The notes: a model not told the origin generated them from the letters alone. A stretch of 64,000 bases of DNA from Prorocentrum cordatum (GCA_963575745.1 CAUYUJ010014593.1:1073834-1137833), one strand, 5' to 3'; shown: positions 21,916 through 32,122, counted from the first letter of the stretch. A program made the numbers and translations.

Positions 21916-22745
21916 CTTCTGTTACATTGCAATTGGTTTGCCCCATGTTCGAAAAATGTACTCGCAACAACTGAGTTTGTGGCTCGGCATGCCTCTGCCA
22001 AAAAATCTCTGTTTAAATTGTCTCTGCGTGGCGGCCATTTGTTTTCGAACACACATCGCCCAACAATGTCGTTTTCTCCCGGCTGTTGTTGGAAGAGTTT
22101 CGCATTGAAGTCGCCGGGTGCCATGGTGCATGTAGGTTGCTTTGTTTAGGCCATGCGCCGATCAATTCATCAAAGAAAGCGCGCCTGTCGTCTGGGTCGT
22201 GTCCAGATTGTGGGGCATAAGCAATAAAAAAGGTTAAGAATACCGCCAGGGACACGAAGGCGTAATAAAGCGATCTTGTCCGACATGAGCTCGAAGCTGA
22301 TCACATTTTGTTTCGCCAGTGGGGCGATGATGAACCCCGCTCCTGAGTAGAATCGCCCAGAGATTTCCTTGTTCGTCCCAGATAGGATGATGAGGTACCC
22401 GTCCTCCTCGAACGTGTCAGAAACAGCGGCCCCTGTCTCCTGAATGCAGATAGTTGAGAGTTTGCGCTGCTCCATATGATGCTTTATTTCAATAAGTTTC
22501 GTGCGATATTTTCCCAAACCTTCCCCGTTCCAAGTTGCGAAACATGCATATCGTAGTGGCCGGCATTGTCGTTTTGATCTGCCCCACATATTGCCCATAT
22601 GATGGAAACCATATGGGTATGAAGTACCATCGGTTACTTTGCCCAGTACTGCGTCGATATGGGGTGCAAGCTCCTCTCCGGGTAGGTCGGCATCTTTGTC
22701 CAGTTCTCCGGGTAGGTCGGCATTTTTGTCCGCATCGCTATCCAC
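21885..22745 (-). pseudogene. LINE A endonuclease (exonuclease-endonuclease-phosphatase fold)
   Basis: The frame from 22745 gives CFATWNGEGLG and STICIQETG (the expected N-terminal Asn and catalytic Glu motifs), then GAGFIIAP. After a frameshift near 22240 it continues as FIAYAPQSGHDPDDRR, and after another near 22110 as PGDFNAKL (expected GDFNA motif). The domain would nick target DNA for target-primed reverse transcription. At least two frame breaks make it inactive. The first ~70 codons contain a short duplication (PGELDKDADLPGE). Confidence 0.85.
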
Positions 22746-22827
22746 ACAAAAATCCGCGCATCCAAGCTTTAATTTTGCAAACAGTTGTTGTGTAACAATT
22801 GTTGGTACGTGCTTTGTTTGATCGTCT

Positions 22828-23962
22828 CTAGCGCTGGTCTATGCAGAACTCCGCTGTGGTTGAGCCAGCGCTTGCCGCATTTCCCCCACGTTTGCTTTTT
22901 GATTCGCCTTTCGCAGATCCTTTCATACCACGGCGAGCCTTTTGTATAATGGACTCGCATTTTTCCGCAAGCGGAGCCATTTTTGCATGGTTTTGCAATT
23001 CATCCCAATCCTTCCATTGTTCTTCCCAGACACGGTTCACCCCATCCACGTGCACGGTGAGTGCCAGTTATCCGCCGACATGCACTCGGTAGGGGCTCGC
23101 GTCGTTCATTTGGATGACGAATTCGCTCTGCATGTCGTTTTTGAGTAGATATTTAAACCCAAAAGCAAAATTGCGAGCTGCTCGGTCTGCAGGTTGTCGG
23201 TCTGGCGAGGCCCAAAATGTGTTTGACCCCCGCGGAATGCGTTTACTCCGGAATAGGTGCAACAGCAGTGTCTTTGTCCAGTATGTTGTCAAATTCAGTA
23301 AATAGAGATTGCCAACACACATTTTTTGAATATATATATATATATATATATGTGTTGGGATAGGGCCACGCATGTCGGAAAGCTTCTCCCGAACGCACGC
23401 GGACGCGGCAATGTCGTCATCGCAAGCGTCCAAATTGCCAATAACAGTTGTGACAGCCCTCCCTCTTCCCGTAGTAGTGGCATTCATTGGCGGAATTATT
23501 GGAAGTTCCGGAAGTTGACCTCGGTGTCTGATGTCCTATGTTTTGGAAATCTTTGTTGAACATATTCTCCAAATTCGTCATGCGTATTTCGATGTCTTCG
23601 ATATCCGATGTTGTTGTTTCCAAAGCAGACACCCGAGCGTTCATGTCCTCGAATTCCGAGCCCATATCCTCCTTCAATTGCTTCATCTCGTACCTCACGT
23701 CCCGGACAACACGCATTGTAGGGGCCAAATGTTTTTTGAACATTTTCCGTATCGATTTCATTGTGACTGGTTCGTCGTCATCGTCATCATCGCAATTTTC
23801 CTCTGGTGCACGGTCAGCTTCACCCGACGCAAATGCGTCACGCCCCACAAATTGAGGAAAAGGAGGTGGTACGTGAAGACGTGCTATTGGTGCATCGTCG
23901 TCCATCTCATTCAAAGGACTGTGCACGCGAGCCTCTTTCTTCGGCTTCTCGGGCATTCCCAT
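22828..23962 (-). pseudogene. LINE A ORF1-like protein
   Basis: Start MGMPEKPKKEARVH at 23962. An acidic stretch (DDDDDDEP) is followed by a predicted coiled coil (about residues 80-140: RYEMKQLKEDMGSEFEDM onward), then a frameshift near 23460 into TAVIGNLDACDDDIAAS-type sequence that could be a decayed RNA-binding domain, and a basic tail (KGESKSKRGG) near 22850. The likely role is an RNA-binding chaperone for the element's transcript. An AT microsatellite (23328-23352) lies inside the coding span. No CCHC knuckle was seen. Confidence 0.6.
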
Positions 23963-24094
23963 GAAGTGTTTCTTTGCCGGTATTCCTGCTCAAAACGGCG
24001 GCGCAAGAAAGAAAATTTAAGATCAGAATGCAAACGCAATGCGGGAGGGAGCTGAAGCAGCCATACGCAAAAAGCGCATGGGCAAGGAAAACTA

Positions 24095-24265
24095 GAGCGG
24101 CATGCCAAACGCGTGCCAACCTGGCCTGGACGCGCCAAATGCGTGCCGAGCGGACGGAGGGAAGAAGAAGGAGGAAGATGATGAACATACGATTGCACGC
24201 CAAAAAAACGCGGGCCAAGTGGCTTCGACGCGCCAAATGCGCGCCGGGAAGGCGGAAGGAGGAGG
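24095..24265. repeat. CGCGCCAAATGCGCG motif cluster 2
   Basis: Units at about 24100 (variant GCATGCCAAACGCGTGCC), 24130 and 24228, between the 5' end of element A and the 3' end of element B, with GGAGGA purine stretches. On the minus strand the segment reads into TTGCCCATGCGC and GGCTGCTTC and then element A ORF1, resembling the plus-strand order at 29340-29470. Confidence 0.65.
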
Positions 24266-24393
24266 AGGAGGCGGAGGAGGAAGATGATGGTGTATTTGTG
24301 TCCTGCCAAGACGCACAAGCCATGCACTGCATATCATAGGTACTCGTTTTCTCCGCATTTAATTGGCCTGGAATCTTTGATTGCTAACGCGTT

Positions 24394-24642
24394 TCATTTT
24401 TTGTTGTCTAGCAGAGTGTCCATTAATGCTTCAGAACTAGGGAAACACGGAGAAATGAGTGATAACAATCCTGCTGCCCATTCTCTTTTTGGTCTCCCCC
24501 GCGCACGTTTGCAAAGTAGCGTAACCGGCTTGAGGCCATCAAGTTGAAACGTTGCGGCACGCAGCGCATGAGAATTAGGGCTCCGGCCAATCTTCCCGAA
24601 TAGCTGAAGTTGTTGTTGCAATAATTGCGATGTGTAAGGCAA
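24394..24642 (-). pseudogene. LINE B RT C-terminal tail (frame-shifted)
   Basis: YTSQLLQQQLQLFGKIGR through RARGRPKREWAAGL. This corresponds to the tail of element A's RT (RRPGRPKQQWARCV), so a frameshift near 24640 separates it from the main RT ORF. The basic GRPK segment is typical of the end of LINE RT ORFs. Confidence 0.8.
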
Positions 24643-26035
24643 TTGTTGGCTTCTCTCCAGAACGATCTTGTTTGATACTTTGGATATGAACGAATGGGGA
24701 TATATTCAATATTTTCCTGAGGCACTTTGCTTGGAAACTGTCCAATCGTCGTTTCTCGGCTTTGTTGAACCATGCCGAGCTGAGGGAATACAAGACTTTG
24801 CTTGTGACCATCGCTTGGAAAATCTGTAACTTCCTTTTGATGCTGATTGAGGTGTGCTTCCATACCTTCGCATACCTGCAGAATTCCCCCCAAGCCTGCC
24901 CCAATCGTTTGTTCAATTCTGCGTAAATGTGCCCAGTATTGTAGATTGTAGCTCCAAGGTATACTAAATTGTCTTTTGCATGTACTTGTTCCCCGCGAGG
25001 CGTAAATAATTCCATATTGTTGTTTACGTGCATAACTTGAAACTTATCCCAATGCAGCTCCATGCCAACTTGCCCCCCAGCGGTGGCGACCGCATTCAGC
25101 AAGTTTTGGACGTCTCGTTGATTTCTGCCATAAATCATAGTATCGTCTGCGTACAACAGAATTGATAGAATACCATTTTTGAGCGAAAGTTTTGATTGTT
25201 CGTCGAGGAGGTCCACTGCATCGTGCATTACCACCGTCATCACCATCACGAACAAGAACGGTGACAGGGGGCATCCCTGCGTGATGCCTGAATGTTGCGG
25301 CCTCTCTTTTGAATTATGCCCACCATCCATGACACAGAACTTCCTGTTAGTATATATGTTTTTGATAATTGCCAAAATGCGCGTGGGGAGACCACATCTT
25401 CCAAGAGCTGCTGGCATCGCATCCACATTCATGGAATCGAAGGCTTTCTTCCAATCCAGCGCGACGAATGTCGAGCCACCATTTCGCCCTATGTTTGATA
25501 ATTCTATATGCCTTCGTACCATGTGTATTGCGTCTGCCGTGCCGCGCCCTCTGCAGAAGCCAAATTGTGTTGCATCGAGCCGGTCTTCAGCACCAGCATT
25601 CTGCAACCGTTTTAGAATTAAGTTTGCCACCATTTTGTACGCCACGCAAAGTAAGCTGATTGGTCTGTAATTGTCGCAGATGTGCACGGGCCCTTTGTTT
25701 TTGTATATTGTGCATACCAACGAGCGCCGCCAAGCGTGGGGAACAGCTTCTTTTGTCCAGCATGCGTTGCATAATTTCCTAAGCCATTCGATGCCGCCGG
25801 GAGTTTGGGCCACTACCTTCCAGTATTCTGCAGGAATCCCGTCCGTTCCAGCAGACTTGCTCCATTTGAGTTGTTTGACAACTTTCCCAACCTCTTGCGG
25901 TGTGAATGCCGCTTCGCAGACTGGCAATGTAGGCCCTAAGTGGTCCGTCGGTAATAATAATATTGGTCGTACTCTCCATTGCACTTTTTCCAGAAACTCC
26001 GCCATCGTGTTTGCCCGTCCGGAACTCTCTACCAA
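24575..26035 (-). CDS. LINE B reverse transcriptase
   Basis: 486 codons without a stop. Blocks in order: KWSKSAGTDGIPAEYWK, NYRPISLLCVAYKMVANLIL, TQFGFCRGRGTADAIH, VALDWKKAFDSMN (first catalytic Asp), GITQGCPLSPFLFVMVMT, LLYADDTMIYG (YADD catalytic pair), LHWDKFQVMHV and NLVYLGATI, then the thumb KRKLQIFQAMVTSKVLYSL. All three catalytic aspartates are present. The final ~30 residues are off frame. It could be active or recently inactivated as an RT domain, but the element has lost EN integrity. The nominal start at 26035 is arbitrary, since the family normally fuses EN and RT. Confidence 0.9.
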   Translation of the reverse strand: MVESSGRANTMAEFLEKVQWRVRPILLLPTDHLGPTLPVCEAAFTPQEVGKVVKQLKWSKSAGTDGIPAEYWKVVAQTPGGIEWLRKLCNACWTKEAVPHAWRRSLVCTIYKNKGPVHICDNYRPISLLCVAYKMVANLILKRLQNAGAEDRLDATQFGFCRGRGTADAIHMVRRHIELSNIGRNGGSTFVALDWKKAFDSMNVDAMPAALGRCGLPTRILAIIKNIYTNRKFCVMDGGHNSKERPQHSGITQGCPLSPFLFVMVMTVVMHDAVDLLDEQSKLSLKNGILSILLYADDTMIYGRNQRDVQNLLNAVATAGGQVGMELHWDKFQVMHVNNNMELFTPRGEQVHAKDNLVYLGATIYNTGHIYAELNKRLGQAWGEFCRYAKVWKHTSISIKRKLQIFQAMVTSKVLYSLSSAWFNKAEKRRLDSFQAKCLRKILNISPFVHIQSIKQDRSGEKPTIALHIAIIATTTSAIREDWPEP

Positions 26036-27140
26036 TTCCCCCGCCAGGTTTTGAAGGCGTCCTTGTTTGCGCGGGCGTGCTCGGCAATGAGCGCGTATGG
26101 CATCCCAATTCCCATTTGCGATGCGCCTTTCAATCCAAGATGATTTGTCTTGTTTGCATGATTGTCGTACTTGTTTGAGTAAACGCCTTGAGTGTTGCTT
26201 GCTTGTCGTGCCCTTCTCCTCTCATCAATTAAATCCAACGTCCGGTTGCTAATCCATGGTCTTTTTTGTTCAGCTGAAGCCGGTGGAAGTACATTGGTAG
26301 CAGCTTGAGCCGCTTGCACCCCTTTTTTCCATAGGTTTTCTACAGTTTCTGACGTAGTTGGAAAATTTTCCAACACTTCCAAAAATCTTTCTGCATATAG
26401 TTGCCGCAGCCCGTGGTCCCGGAGAGTTTCGCGTGCGATTCCCGCGTGTTGACGTTCGCGTGGTGTTTCCAATTTGCATGCCATGGTGCAGGTAACAAGA
26501 TAATGGTCTGTAGCTAATGGTATTTGTCGATGGCTTCTCATATCTTGTATTTGCGATAGTATGGCAGCATCGCAAAGAAGCATGTCCAATATGTTGTACT
26601 GGCTCTCCGTGATCTCCCCGATGCACTCGCGCCAGGCTCGATGAAGGTGATCTTCTCCTCAAGTGGCCGGTTGAAGAACGAGTGCGAAATCTTCAGATCG
26701 AGGCCGTCGCAGAATTCGATTAGCAAATCGCTGCTTGGAGTTTCTACTGCATGTATTGCTTCTCTGCCCCAGCCGTAATCCCCAATAATATGTTATTCTC
26801 CATTGCGTGCTCGCCCCATTCGTGCATTCAAGTCCCCCAAAATAATCTTTCCAGCATTTGCGCAGCAACTCCTGTATTCCATATCGAGATCGGCATAAAA
26901 TTGCAGCTTCTCTGGGGTGGGCTTGGGGTTCGGAGGGGCGTAAACGCAGAATATTCCAAACGTACCTTTCTCCATTCGAATCTTGATCCAAACTATTCTG
27001 TCCGATACTTGCTTGTTTATACGATCGCATTCGCCTCCATAACGATTCTGAAATAATGAACCCAACTCCAGTGAAGGATTGCGCCTCCCCTTCTGCGCCG
27101 GATAGTAAAATTACGTATCCATTGAATAATGTAAATGTAA
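26029..27140 (-). pseudogene. LINE B endonuclease, fragmented
   Basis: Pieces in successive frames: GVGFIIS near 27060, FGIFCVYAPPNPKPTPEKL and IILGDLNARMGRARNGE (27065-26793), LIEFCDGLDLKISHSFFNR (from 26726) and LDMLLCDAA...LATDHYLV (from 26589). GDLNARMG and TDHYLV are the expected Asp/Asn and His catalytic motifs. N-terminal Asn and Glu motifs are missing because of 5' truncation. At least two frameshifts. Confidence 0.85.
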
Positions 27141-27600
27141 GTGCAAGCGGATGACGACGGTGACAAGGGTGAAACAATGGAGAACGCTCTTGCCCGAAAA
27201 ACGTCTTTGACAAAAGGCTTGGCTGGACGGAAAACTAACGAAACAAAAAGAAAAAGAGGAGGAGGAGGAGGAGGAGCCGGGCAGGATCACAGGACATCTA
27301 AATTTGCGAGCCCGGGAGGTGGTTGAAGGGCCATAGTGGAGAGGTCTCCGGGGTCTAGGACGAGACGAGGCACGGATTAATGTGACGCCATATTGAGAAG
27401 TCCCCACCAACGGTGAAGAAACTTTGATTTCGTTTCGCGTCGGATCCGTGCTGGGAGGAAACACCATCATTCCCGAGAAAGGGCACGAACTATGCATTGT
27501 TCACCCTATCGTCCATACTATTCTGCACCCGAACATTGCGAAACACCCAATCCTGAAAACACCCCTTCATGCTACATTTGGTTATTGTCGTTTTCCGCCG
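27141..27600. other. Spacer, short GGA run, no gene
   Basis: Contains GGAGGAGGAGGAGGAGGAG near 27255 and otherwise unremarkable sequence between LINE B and an RT fragment of another family. Confidence 0.4.
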
Positions 27601-27627
27601 CCTCCCAAAGCCTTCCGCTTTGATTGC

Positions 27628-28090
27628 TTAAACTTCACCTCGGTGCTCTTGTTCTTTGGATAGGCGGTGATCGTCACCGAACAGTTGTCGGAACACATTG
27701 AGTATTTTCTCGTCGTGATCTTTTGCGCCAGCTCGTGCGGGTGGCGTGGTTCGCAGTAAATACCTCAAACGTGATTCTGCATAGAAATATATCAATAGCC
27801 AACCAAATTGGAGCTCAGGTAAGATTTTCAATAATTTGCAACCCTTCAAACGCAGCAATACCAAACGGAGCACCCAAGATACGCATCCTTTCCGGAGGAT
27901 CCTAAATCCACGGGTTCTCCCCCCGGTCCGCCAGCCCCGGATGGCAAAGGTTAGTGTTTTTTGTTTCACGCGGCCCATTTCCCAATGTTTACGTCGATGT
28001 GAGAAACCCTGTGCAAGGTGTCCCGAATATCATCGAATATGTTGGCCGTATCTGCACGGTCGCAAATTATAGAAAGCCATGCAGAGAATT
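27628..28090 (-). pseudogene. RT thumb fragment, restriction-like-endonuclease RT family
   Basis: The minus-strand frames give CDRADTANIFDD...HRVSHIDVNIGKWA (near 28060-27970) and then RGFRILRKG...LPELQFGWLLIYFYAESRL and RYLLRTTPPARA (27978-27628). These align by eye with the element at 29.7-32.1 kb: HACHIDTNIGKFAIWG, GIKILGAPFG, LPSCQASWILVYFCAVPRM and LLFHTLPP. Frameshifts and stops make it a dead fragment. The catalytic YLDD region upstream is not recognisable. Confidence 0.65.
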
Positions 28091-28879
28091 GTCATAAAAC
28101 ATGTTGCGCTGACAATACGCGTTCTTCACTTCGAACTCTTGGATGCGACTTTCAAGAAGTACAGCACACCGTGGCGAAGTACGACGAAAACAATGCCCGG
28201 GCGGCACACATGAAACACAATACCGACGATCTTCAACATCATGCAAATACCACGCCGGCATACATCGACAAACGCATGGAAAAGATCCGGGAAAAATTTG
28301 AAACAACACTCCGCTTACGATTTCGACAACATCTTCCAGAAACGGGCAAATTAATACTTCAACTTTAGTTTTAGGTGGATTATCGCATGCCTCCGTAATC
28401 GACGCAGAACGTTGGGTAATTGCCACTCTAACACATTCAATGGCTCGCTCGAGAAAGATTTCAAAGGCATTCCATTCGCAGAATTTGCTTCAAAACACAT
28501 CTGCCGAAAAAACATTGCCGATTCTGCAAACCGCGCGTGCCAAACAAGCGCCAAGGGATGGATCCCGCAGAGCGCGGCGCAACAAATACACTTCTGGGTT
28601 CGCGGCACCTTGCTACACAATGGGGCCTTGGGAAAAATATCTCAAAGTCGACGAAAACACCGGCACATTGAAAACCGGAGGGGAAATTGAAAAAACGGAG
28701 GGAAAAACGGTTCTCAAAATATCCGTTGTTGCGCTGACGAGTTGTTGAGACAATTTGCTTTTCAACCAAACAGCGCACGACCTTCCACCGACTCGCGCGC
28801 TCCGGCCCCCGGACGTCCAAGGCACGTGAGGGCAACAACAATTATACAATCAAATCCGATCTTGTTTCCGTTCAGAGCT

Positions 28880-28880
<1 letters not shown>
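28091..28880. other. No recognised gene; Lys-rich plus-strand ORFs
   Basis: Plus ORFs of 116 codons (28018-28368) and 102 codons (28440-28748) are rich in Lys, Glu and Asn and could be remnants of an ORF1-type protein, but I see no diagnostic motif. Left unassigned. Confidence 0.3.

Positions 28881-28882
<2 letters not shown>

Positions 28883-28919
<37 letters not shown>
28883..28919. repeat. Poly(T) run, 37 T
   Basis: Uninterrupted 37-T run, equal to a poly(A) tail on the minus strand. It could mark the 3' end of a retroposed minus-strand insertion whose body lies at higher coordinates; which one is not clear. Confidence 0.85.
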
Positions 28920-29039
28920 CTTTCCCCCCCGCAGCATCACACCCAAGCAAATGACCGCCAGCGCGAACGGCAGCGAGCGGCGGTGAAACCAGAACGCATC
29001 ACATTAATGATGAGGCCCCGGCTCGGCTAAGCAGGGAAA

Positions 29040-29215
29040 AAAGAGGAGGAGGAGGAGGAGGAGGAGGAGGAGGAGGAGGGAGTAGGAGAGGAGGAGGAGA
29101 GGGAGAGGAGGAGGAGGGGAGGAGGAGGAGGAGGAGGAGGAGGAGGAGGAGGAGGAGGAGGAGGAGGAGGGAGGAGGAGGAGGAGGAGGAGGAGGAGGAG
29201 GAGGAAGGAGGGCAG
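29040..29215. repeat. GGA/GAG microsatellite
   Basis: About 175 bp of GGA triplets with GAG shifts. Antisense frames are poly-Leu, poly-Pro and poly-Ser. Confidence 0.9.
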
Positions 29216-29269
29216 GCAGACTAGACTATGTCTAAATCTGCCAGCCCAGGCGCTGCCTCCAGGAGGGTC

Positions 29270-29375
29270 CGCCCGGCGCGCATTTGGCGCGCCTTGGCCG
29301 CCTCGCGCGCGCACTTGGTGTGCAACTGTCACTGCTGGCGCGCATGTGGCGCGTCGTTGCCCACGCGCATTCTGC
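29270..29375. repeat. CGCGCATTTGGCGCG motif cluster 3 (inverted)
   Basis: GGCGCGCATTTGGCGCGCC, CGCGCACTTGGTGTGC and GGCGCGCATGTGGCGCGTC, then TTGCCCACGCGCATTCTGCG and GGCTGCTTC. The last two words match the minus strand at about 24040-24090 (TTGCCCATGCGCTTTTTGCG, GGCTGCTTC), so the locus resembles the region preceding element A ORF1, here on the plus strand. Confidence 0.65.
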
Positions 29376-29465
29376 GTTCGGCTGCTTCGTTCTTTCGTTC
29401 GCACGTCGCCGTAGTATTACAACGTTGCTGGTGCAATTGCGCGTGTGTTTCTTTAGCGCTGCAGC

Positions 29466-29700
29466 ATGACGATCAAGGCTCGCGCCCGAAAACCTGGCCG
29501 AAATGAAACATACGAGGCGGAAAACCAGAGCGCCTCAGCAGCGTCGGAGGAGGAGGAGGAGGAGGAGGAGGAGGAGGAGGAGGAAGAGGAGGAGGAGGAG
29601 GAGGAGGAGGAGGAGGAGAAGGAGGAGGAGGAGGAGGAGGAGGAGGAGGAGGAGGAGGAGAAGGAGGAGAGGAGGAGGAGGAGGAGGAGGAGGCGAGTGC
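29466..29700 (+). other. ATG followed by GGA/GAG expansion
   Basis: An ATG at 29466 opens MTIKARARKPGRNETYEAEN and then enters a GGA/GAG tract (29547-29693) read as poly-Glu. By position relative to the motif cluster this may be the first codons of an ORF1 from an element A relative, destroyed by microsatellite expansion. Low confidence. Confidence 0.3.
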
Positions 29701-30594
29701 TTATAGCAGTTCTAAATCAGCGAGTGGGCTCGTGGGTCCCTGGGGCGCGTACGCCAGGTCTCCTGCTGGCCCTAGTGCACTCCGAACTACAACAACACAT
29801 TGCAGGGCGAGGCCTAGGACACCCCACCACCAATGCTGTAAACCTAGCGTGGCCCATCGGCGGACTCGGCCATGCAGATCTTGCGTCCGCTCGCGAGCTA
29901 AGGTGGGCACTACGGCGGCACTTTGTGCCCCCCATCTGCCGTGCACTTCAGCTCCTAAGCGTTGGAGACTACCCAACCCACTCGTGATGACCTCCGCGTA
30001 GGTGGTGTTGTTCCTGGGTTCTGCTCGCTCCAAAAATGCCCCACCTCTGTTACTTATGCCTCCTCGTGGCCGGCCTGTCCCAGTAATGGGTCTCACCACG
30101 GCGACGTTGCAGAACAATGGTGGACCTCCAGCCGCGCTTGTGCACGTTACTAAGTCAACCCGGCGCATGTCGCCTTCTGGGACAGGTATGTTGGTATTGC
30201 TCAGGAGGCGCAGTATGTTTCTGTCTGGGATTTGTCCTCCAGCTTCTCGGAATACCTGTCTCCAGGCAGCTACCAAGTCGGTGCGTCGTCCTTGCCAACC
30301 ACCCCCGGTTCCATGAGCCAACCGTCCGTGACCGTGCACATCAGGCCCATCGATAGTACATGCTATCCCCAAACGCCGTCGCACTGCGCACACAAAATAG
30401 CAATCCGCAGTTTTAAGTACATCAGTTGTCGGACACACCAGCAACCACCCGGAAGCAAACCTCCCCATAATTGACCATATGCGGGCTTTGCCTATTGAAA
30501 CGGCATTCGCACGTACACTCGGCAGAGCTAGGCCACGCAATAATGTTGCATGCGCTGTTCTCTCTAAGTTGTACGCTGCACGGTCTTGAACCAT
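29701..30594 (-). pseudogene. Element C C-terminal domain, putative restriction-like endonuclease
   Basis: 297 codons. Recognisable segments: DLVAAWRQVFREAGGQIPDR, NIPVPEGDMRRVDLVTC, PLFCNVAVVRPITGTG, TTYAEVITSGLGSLQRLGAEVHGRWG and VPTLARERTQDLHGRVRRW. The spacing of an Asp (RRVD) and a hydrophobic strand with a polar residue (CNVAVV) fits a PD-(D/E)xK-like core, but I cannot prove the fold. The zinc finger that normally precedes it in such elements is not recognisable. The frame is open, but upstream frames are broken. Confidence 0.6.
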
Positions 30595-30660
30595 GTTGCC
30601 ATTCGCCCAAAACCATGTGCATCAAATCTGGTTGAGGTGGTCTTTGGCCCGATGCGATAT

Positions 30661-32122
30661 CTACCCACGTGGGTCGCTCCGCCCATCCAGCCGCGTCGCA
30701 CTGTCTGCCCGCTGTTTCTGCCGCCACCAGACAAGGTGGGATTTGTGCCAGCGGGAGGTCCACCATAGTCTGCAACGCAACGCAGGTCTCCATAGGAGAC
30801 CCGTGCCAAACAGGCGAAGCGGCAATCGGGTTTGCGCCGCCCACGCGGAATACGACACACCATGCAAATTATGATCCCACTCTTCTTCTGTAGGTATAGT
30901 ATTTTTTGTCGGAATACAGATCGCATGGTAGCGTCGTGGGTTGTGGCGAGCGGTTGGTTCAGCAACATCCGGGGGGAGAGTATGGAATAATAAATTCATT
31001 CTTGGGACCGCGCAGAAATATACTAAGATCCAAGATGCCTGGCAGGAGGGGAGCTTAGTCAGCGTGTTGAGCGGCTTCGCCCTCTCGTCAACCATGGTAG
31101 CCCAAAAAGTATTAATGTATTCTGCCGTACCAAACGGTGCCCCCAAGATTTTGATCCCTCTCTCCTCCAATGGTTTGTTGCATCTCTATGCCTGTGCCGG
31201 TTGACCCTCCGGATTATCGGGGTACGGCGCAGGCGTATTCCCCCAAATAGCAAACTTGCCAATGTTAGTATCAATGTGACATGCATGACGCAGCGTCTGC
31301 TCTGTGAGCTGTAATACAAATGATATTTCATCAGGGTCGCATGCCAAATACACATCGTCCAAGTAGGCTACACATCGGCCCCTGGAGGTAGACGCCCCCG
31401 AATATGCATGAATGCGGGTGCAGGGCCATGCGAAAAAAACGCTGGCATCAGGGCGTCTCCTTGTTCTCCCCCATCCTCCTGGTATACATCGTGTACGTTG
31501 CCGCCGCCACCCCTCCATTTGAACTGAGATGCGTCCCCGTGCCATTGTCGTACAAACGGTATAAGATGATGGAGCGATGGGCGTCGCTGGAGTTCTTCGA
31601 ACATGCGTGTCCGGCAGACGTGATCGAAGGTTCCGACACCGTCGATGCTTACCAGTACTTTCTGGGGGAAGTTGTCCGTGACGAAACGCATACAATGTAC
31701 GAAATTGCGTGGCCACGCTGCGCCCCGCAATTCTCCCTGGAATTGTCGTGCCAAAGTTTTGGACACCAATCTCCGAAAAGGTGTCTCCGGACGCAATGCC
31801 TCGGATCCTGTTACTCGGCTTTTTTAGAAGCAGTTATCGCCGAGATCTTCATTGCACGTCGCATTTCATGCGGGACCTCTGCCCGCGCGAGTCTTTCTGC
31901 CGCGTCACATAGCGCATCGAAGCTGTGATCATCTTCCACGCAGAGTTTGAAATATTCGTATCGCCATCCCCATGAGCCAGCACTGAGACCTTTCCTGGAT
32001 TGTCGTAATACTGTGGCAAAAACATCACGATCTAAAACCACCGGCGTGTCTGCCATAAACGTATCAAACCCATCTGGCGGCGGGTCGGCAGGTAGCGGCG
32101 GTCGCACACATGGGTCCGACAC
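30661..32122 (-). pseudogene. Element C reverse transcriptase, broken in several frames
   Basis: RT N-terminus: QSRKGLSAGSWGWRYEYFK (GLSAGSWGWR in place of the usual G-x-AGPSG). Palm: ETPFRRLVSKTLARQFQGEL, VSIDGVGTFDHV (catalytic Asp) and GGEQGDALMPAFFSHG. Catalytic pair: CVAYLDDVYLACDPDE. Thumb: RGIKILGAPFG and LPSCQASWILVYFCAVPRM. Each block is in a different frame from the next, so no full protein can be made. Block order and content are clear. Confidence 0.8.

Larger units (their letters stand above)
19933..23962 (-). mobile_element. Non-LTR retrotransposon A (ORF1, EN, RT), defective
   Basis: Reading on the minus strand, in order: ORF1-like coiled-coil protein (23962 to about 22830), AP-type endonuclease (22745 to about 21750), RT fingers/palm (21422 to about 20660) and RT thumb/C-terminus (20634 to 19933). 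Layout and motifs fit an APE-type LINE. It is disabled by frameshifts within ORF1 and EN, a TAG inside the RT motif FLD-AKAFD (near 20720), and an internal deletion that removes the YADD segment. No poly(A) tail or target-site duplication was found by eye, so the ends are approximate. Closely related in design to element B, immediately upstream on the same strand. Confidence 0.85.
24394..27140 (-). mobile_element. Non-LTR retrotransposon B (EN, RT), 5'-truncated
   Basis: Minus-strand order: EN (27140 to about 26490, three frames), linker (to 26036), RT (26035-24575), C-terminal tail in another frame (24642-24394). The EN lacks its N-terminal motifs, so the insertion is truncated near 27130, where sequence changes to an unrelated segment sharing GTCACCGTCGTCATCCGC (minus) with 19680-19697. 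RT is the best-preserved retroelement ORF here. The tandem order with element A suggests two independent insertions of the same lineage, possibly one beside the other's 5' region. Confidence 0.85.
29701..32122 (-). mobile_element. Non-LTR retrotransposon C: RT plus restriction-like endonuclease, defective
   Basis: Minus-strand pieces in order: RT N-terminus (32122-31811), RT palm (31796-31368), YLDD region (to 31186), thumb/connector (31170-30661), a linker with IPPCLVAAETAGRQCD and a GEWQHG motif (30844-30422), and a C-terminal domain (30594-29701). The absence of an APE-type EN and the presence of a C-terminal RRVDLV...FCNVAVV block suggest the restriction-like-endonuclease class (R2/NeSL-like architecture). 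At least five frame breaks. Partial relatives occur at 27.6-28.1, 42.4-42.7 and 43.9-44.6 kb. Confidence 0.7.
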
